A DNA stretch of 64,000 nt, taken from Flagellimonas sediminis. Lineage in GTDB: Bacteria; Bacteroidota; Bacteroidia; Flavobacteriales; Flavobacteriaceae. Where the stretch lies: the NCBI RefSeq assembly GCF_010500845.1, contig NZ_JAAAMI010000009.1, forward strand, positions 1-64,000. The letters are read 5' to 3'. Under the pieces are notes generated by a model that was given only the letters and a program-made list of their open reading frames with translations, ran no database searches and was not told the origin of the DNA. The first letter of the stretch is position 1. Each line of letters begins with the position of its first letter. The position numbers and the translations under genes are program-made. Positions 61,101-64,000 of the stretch are shown piece by piece.

Positions 61101-62471
61101 TTAAAGCCAAAGTTCAATCACCTCGTTCAATTTGGGAATGTGGCAATGCCAACCGAACCTTTCTTGGATTTTTGATTTATAAATTTCCATTGCTGTATTT
61201 TCTCCATGAATCAAGAATACCTTTTCCGGAACATTTTGGATAGCGCCCATCCAAGTTAGCAGTTCTTCTTGATCGGCATGGGCGGAAAGACTCTCCAAGT
61301 GCATGATATTGGCGTTGATGTCCACATATTTCCCGAACATTTTTAGCTCAGTGGTACCTTCCAAAAGTTTACGACCTCGGGTTTCTTCGGCTTGGTAGCC
61401 CACCAACAAAATGGAAGTCGATTTTTTACCCGCCAACTGTTTGATGTAGGTCAATACCCTACCTCCAGTGACCATTCCACTTCCTGCTATCACGATTTTT
61501 GGTCTTGGGTCGTCAATGGTTTCCCATGTCTCCCGATAGGAACTGACCAGATTTATATGGTTGCACATATTGTTGTATTCTTCCTGGGAAAGCTTGTGCC
61601 ATTTTGGATAATGTTCAAATACCTCCAACACGTTGGTACCCATGGGACTGTCCACGAATATGGGAATATTGGGAATCAGGTTCTTGCTATATAATTTCCA
61701 CAATTGATACATGAGGGATTGTAAGCGTTCCACCGCGAAGGATGGAATGATCAAAGTACCCCGTTCTTTTATGGATCGATCAATCAGTTCGGTGAGTATT
61801 CCGGCAACATCTTCTTTCGGGTGCAATCTATCGCCATAGGTACTTTCCACAAAAAGATAGTCTGCCCATTGGGGTTGTTTGGGCGGATTGAGCAGGTCAT
61901 CCTGCATTCTTCCCACATCCCCTGAAAAAACAAAAAGCTTCCCAAAAAGGTTCAATTCGATAAAGGTGGAACCAATGATATGTCCGTTATACTTGAAGGT
62001 GGCATGGCAATTTTCAGACAAGGTGACTGCTTCCCCCTCCTCAATATTTTCAAAAAGATTTAGAGCCGCGTCCACATCGTACTGTGTGTAAAGAGGAAGT
62101 GCAGGATGATGTTTGCTATAGCCTTCCCTATTGGCCCTCTCGGCTTCTTCTTCATGAATCTTGGCACTGTCCTCTAAAATGATCTTAGCTATTTCCAAAC
62201 TGGGGGCCGTTCCTAAAATCTTTCCCGAAAAGCCCTGACGGACCAACAAGGGCAAATATCCGCAATGGTCCAAATGCCCATGGGTCAATAATACCACATC
62301 AATATTTGCAACCTGAATGGGCAGGGGTTCCCAATTTTGCAACCTGAGTTCCTTTAATCCTTGAAACATGCCGCAGTCCACCAAGATGTTAATCTGATCC
62401 GTTTCCAAATAAAACTTAGATCCTGTAACGGTTCCAGCTCCTCCTAAAAACTGTATCTTAAGTTTGTTCAT
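61101..62471 (-). CDS. Beta-CASP metallo-beta-lactamase hydrolase (RNase-like)
   Basis: 456 residues with zinc motif LTHGHLDHCGYLPLL (HxHxDH), an inserted beta-CASP domain (FAVERLQSLMYQLWKLY; FVDSPMG; IVIAGSGMVTGGRVLTYIK) and C-terminal RNA-specificity domain (LSAHADQEELLTWM; HGENTAMEIYKSKI). Similar proteins process RNA (CPSF-73 type). Seven bases after the ATP-cone/nuclease gene, likely one operon with the FNR-like box 63374-63385 at its head. Confidence 0.92.
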   Translation of the reverse strand: MNKLKIQFLGGAGTVTGSKFYLETDQINILVDCGMFQGLKELRLQNWEPLPIQVANIDVVLLTHGHLDHCGYLPLLVRQGFSGKILGTAPSLEIAKIILEDSAKIHEEEAERANREGYSKHHPALPLYTQYDVDAALNLFENIEEGEAVTLSENCHATFKYNGHIIGSTFIELNLFGKLFVFSGDVGRMQDDLLNPPKQPQWADYLFVESTYGDRLHPKEDVAGILTELIDRSIKERGTLIIPSFAVERLQSLMYQLWKLYSKNLIPNIPIFVDSPMGTNVLEVFEHYPKWHKLSQEEYNNMCNHINLVSSYRETWETIDDPRPKIVIAGSGMVTGGRVLTYIKQLAGKKSTSILLVGYQAEETRGRKLLEGTTELKMFGKYVDINANIMHLESLSAHADQEELLTWMGAIQNVPEKVFLIHGENTAMEIYKSKIQERFGWHCHIPKLNEVIELWL

Positions 62472-62478
62472 ACCGATC

Positions 62479-63321
62479 TTACATTACACACAATGATTTC
62501 ATCTCGCCCAAAATGCGTTCCTTTCTTCCATTGGATACCCCAAGGTGGTCCAATAAAAAGCTGTCCTGCAACAACTGACGGCAAAGCACTACATCACGTT
62601 CCAACAAAAAATCCTTTTCCCGATTGCTGAGTAAAGTAGAAACGGTTATCGGATATAGTCCCAACCTATCAATCCGGTCCTTTAGTCCATCCCCTTCTGG
62701 GTAGTCCCAACTTAACAAATACAGACCCATACATTTTCCATATTGAATGGCATCCATGGTAAAACGGGTATTGGTGACCACCCAACCCAACGTGTCTTCA
62801 AAATCCTTGTCTTGGTTGGACTCAAGTGGACCTTTAACATCTTGATAACGGGAGTTGATGTACAAGGGAACTTTTACATTGCAATTGAGCCCGTCCTCAC
62901 TATGGAATTTGCATTCAATAATGTTCAAGGTGCCATTTTTAATGGCCAGCACATCAATTTCATGGGAAACGCAGGTTCCCTGTAACACCTCGCCTACCTT
63001 GGTACGATACCCGGAATAATGTAAGATCCCACTCAAAAATCGTTCGAACGGAAAACCGGTGGGTCCCAATTCATAAATGGCTTTTTTTAATTTGTATTTG
63101 GAGGCATAGATGGACTTTCTTTTTTTCAAAAGGGCAAAAGCACGATTGTGAATTTCCCTAGTGGTGATGCCCGGGTACAGTTCATCCTGAACCATTTTAA
63201 CGATTTCCTGTACCGTGGTTTCACTTGCACCGCTAAGTCGAAGTGATTTTTGCAACTTATCGATGGAAAACCGAACCTTTTCCCCGGTTGATTTGGTGAT
63301 GTCTATCTTCTTATGTGCCAT
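62479..63321 (-). CDS. ATP-cone domain fused to Mrr-like PD-(D/E)XK nuclease
   Basis: 280 residues. N-terminal ATP-cone (VRFSIDKLQKSLRLSGAS; ITTREIHNRAFALLKKR), the nucleotide-sensing module of ribonucleotide reductases, here joined to a restriction-endonuclease-like domain with core HEIDVLAIKNGTLNIIECKFH (D...ECK). So a DNA- or RNA-cleaving activity may be gated by ATP/dATP level. Co-transcribed with the beta-CASP hydrolase. FNR-like box 52 bases before the start. Confidence 0.85.
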   Translation of the reverse strand: MAHKKIDITKSTGEKVRFSIDKLQKSLRLSGASETTVQEIVKMVQDELYPGITTREIHNRAFALLKKRKSIYASKYKLKKAIYELGPTGFPFERFLSGILHYSGYRTKVGEVLQGTCVSHEIDVLAIKNGTLNIIECKFHSEDGLNCNVKVPLYINSRYQDVKGPLESNQDKDFEDTLGWVVTNTRFTMDAIQYGKCMGLYLLSWDYPEGDGLKDRIDRLGLYPITVSTLLSNREKDFLLERDVVLCRQLLQDSFLLDHLGVSNGRKERILGEMKSLCVM

Positions 63322-63373
63322 AATACTAAATTAAACAACCTAGAGCTTCTTTTTACTAAACCCAACCGCAAGT

Positions 63374-63385
63374 TGACCAATATCA
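63374..63385 (-). promoter_or_regulatory. FNR-like box upstream of ATP-cone/RNase operon
   Basis: TGACCAATATCA (TGA-N6-TCA) lies 52 bases before the start at 63321, within the 42-61 range of the better boxes. Confidence 0.5.
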
Positions 63386-63431
63386 CTTTGCAAAAAAACC
63401 TAAAAACTTTTTACTTATACCGATTAAATGA

Positions 63432-63476
63432 AATGGGCAACACCTTGCTGAAATCATCAGTTTGGCATTGCCCATT
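63432..63476 (-). terminator. Terminator-like hairpin after the PepSY-like gene
   Basis: AATGGGCAA (63432-63440) pairs with TTGCCCATT (63468-63476), loop 27 bases with further pairing. On the minus strand the stem is followed by TCATTTAATCGG, so T-run is weak. Located 58 bases past the stop of the 63535 gene. Confidence 0.55.
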
Positions 63477-63534
63477 CCTCATTACAAAATGAAAGCTAAA
63501 TGACCTTCATTTTCAAACACCAATCAAAAAACAA

Positions 63535-63999
63535 TCATGATACTTTTAGGATTTTACCTTTTTCATCAGTATACACCCTCATTTTTTTATCGTTTTTGCC
63601 AAGGAGCAGTTTATATCGTTCCTTGGCCTTTTTACCTTCGTAGTGTACCATTTTAAAAGCATCTTTTTCAATGGTCCAACCGGGGTACATTTGCGCTACG
63701 GAATTTCTCACAGGAGCTGGTGGGGTAACGTTTTTAAGATGTTCCACAGAACTCAAAAGCTCGCCCTTATGGTTATATGTGGCTTCCAAATATCTATCGG
63801 CACCTTGGTTTAGGGTCAATTGATAGGTGTCATACCCTGATCCAGGTTTATGGGCGGTATCCACAAAAACTTCCTCATCAATTAATTCCAGCGGGATGGT
63901 GGCATACTCGGTAACAGAAAATCCCGGAAAATCCTTTTCCACTGCTTCCACAATGGCAACAGGTACTTCTTTCTCATTCACTTCAGCCTTAAATAACAC
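63535..63999 (-). CDS. PepSY-like periplasmic protein, truncated at window edge
   Basis: At least 154 residues; the first codon readable at the edge is GTG, so the true start and probably a signal peptide lie beyond base 64000. Two repeats of the PepSY-like pattern: VPVAIVEAVEKDFPGFSVTEYA... and APVRNSVAQMYPGWTIEKDAF..., each followed by a YKLLL/YQLTL strand. Members are small periplasmic proteins that may inhibit or chaperone proteases. Function not assigned. Confidence 0.65.
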   Translation of the reverse strand: MLFKAEVNEKEVPVAIVEAVEKDFPGFSVTEYATIPLELIDEEVFVDTAHKPGSGYDTYQLTLNQGADRYLEATYNHKGELLSSVEHLKNVTPPAPVRNSVAQMYPGWTIEKDAFKMVHYEGKKAKERYKLLLGKNDKKMRVYTDEKGKILKVS

Positions 64000-64000
64000 T

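Noticed and set aside
1..64000. CRISPR array, riboswitch, insertion sequence
   Set aside because: No regularly spaced repeats, no transposase gene and no convincing riboswitch structure seen.

Overview
The window looks like chromosome from a marine-type Flavobacteriaceae (Bacteroidota), possibly close to Muricauda/Allomuricauda. This placement is inferred from gene content: SusC/SusD pair, ECF sigma plus FecR, MoxR-DUF58-BatA cluster, MobC/relaxase style, moderate GC, and a TAnnTTTG-type promoter at the tRNA. No rRNA or CRISPR array is present.

Layout. (1) About 1-7300: right-hand part of an integrative mobilizable element. It carries two unknown genes, an oriT-like hairpin region, MobC, a MOBP-type relaxase with an embedded out-of-frame ORF, small unknown genes, two tandem Fic proteins and a large serine recombinase. 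The recombinase reading frame runs antisense through tRNA-Arg(TCT) at 7300-7373, the likely attachment site; the left end is outside the window. (2) 7.4-17 kb: a sugar-isomerase-like lipoprotein, a YceI/porin/YceI operon, divergent ppdK, a CDF metal exporter, an esterase-like lipoprotein and an AT-rich orphan with a Cys/His cluster. (3) 18-33.4 kb, minus strand: a sugar-acid locus. It has an ECF sigma factor, FecR anti-sigma, SusC with an STN domain, SusD, a Tat-exported enolase-superfamily dehydratase, a secreted RraA-like protein, an NTF2-like lipoprotein, a quinoprotein dehydrogenase with an inserted heme c domain, a BASS-family transporter, KDG kinase and KDPG aldolase. The signals suggest an Entner-Doudoroff-like route whose oxidation and dehydration steps lie outside the cytoplasm. 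(4) 33.6-44.8 kb: TldD/PmbA and a MoxR/DUF58/BatA/DUF4159 cluster. (5) 45-64 kb: a low-oxygen/stress island. It has five tandem-domain universal stress proteins, Hsp20, CbpA/CbpM, alcohol and D-lactate dehydrogenases, cardiolipin synthase, a PAS histidine kinase with a response regulator fused to a Crp/Fnr-type domain, UPRT, a beta-CASP RNase-like hydrolase and an ATP-cone/nuclease fusion.

The most notable signal is a recurring FNR-like palindrome, TGA-N6-TCA (strictest form TGAT-N4-ATCA). It lies upstream of ppdK, the YceI/porin operon, the alcohol dehydrogenase, the Hsp20/ldhA group, two USP operons and the ATP-cone/RNase operon, most often 42-74 bases before the start codon. I infer one regulon, probably controlled by the response regulator-Crp fusion encoded at 55014-56063.
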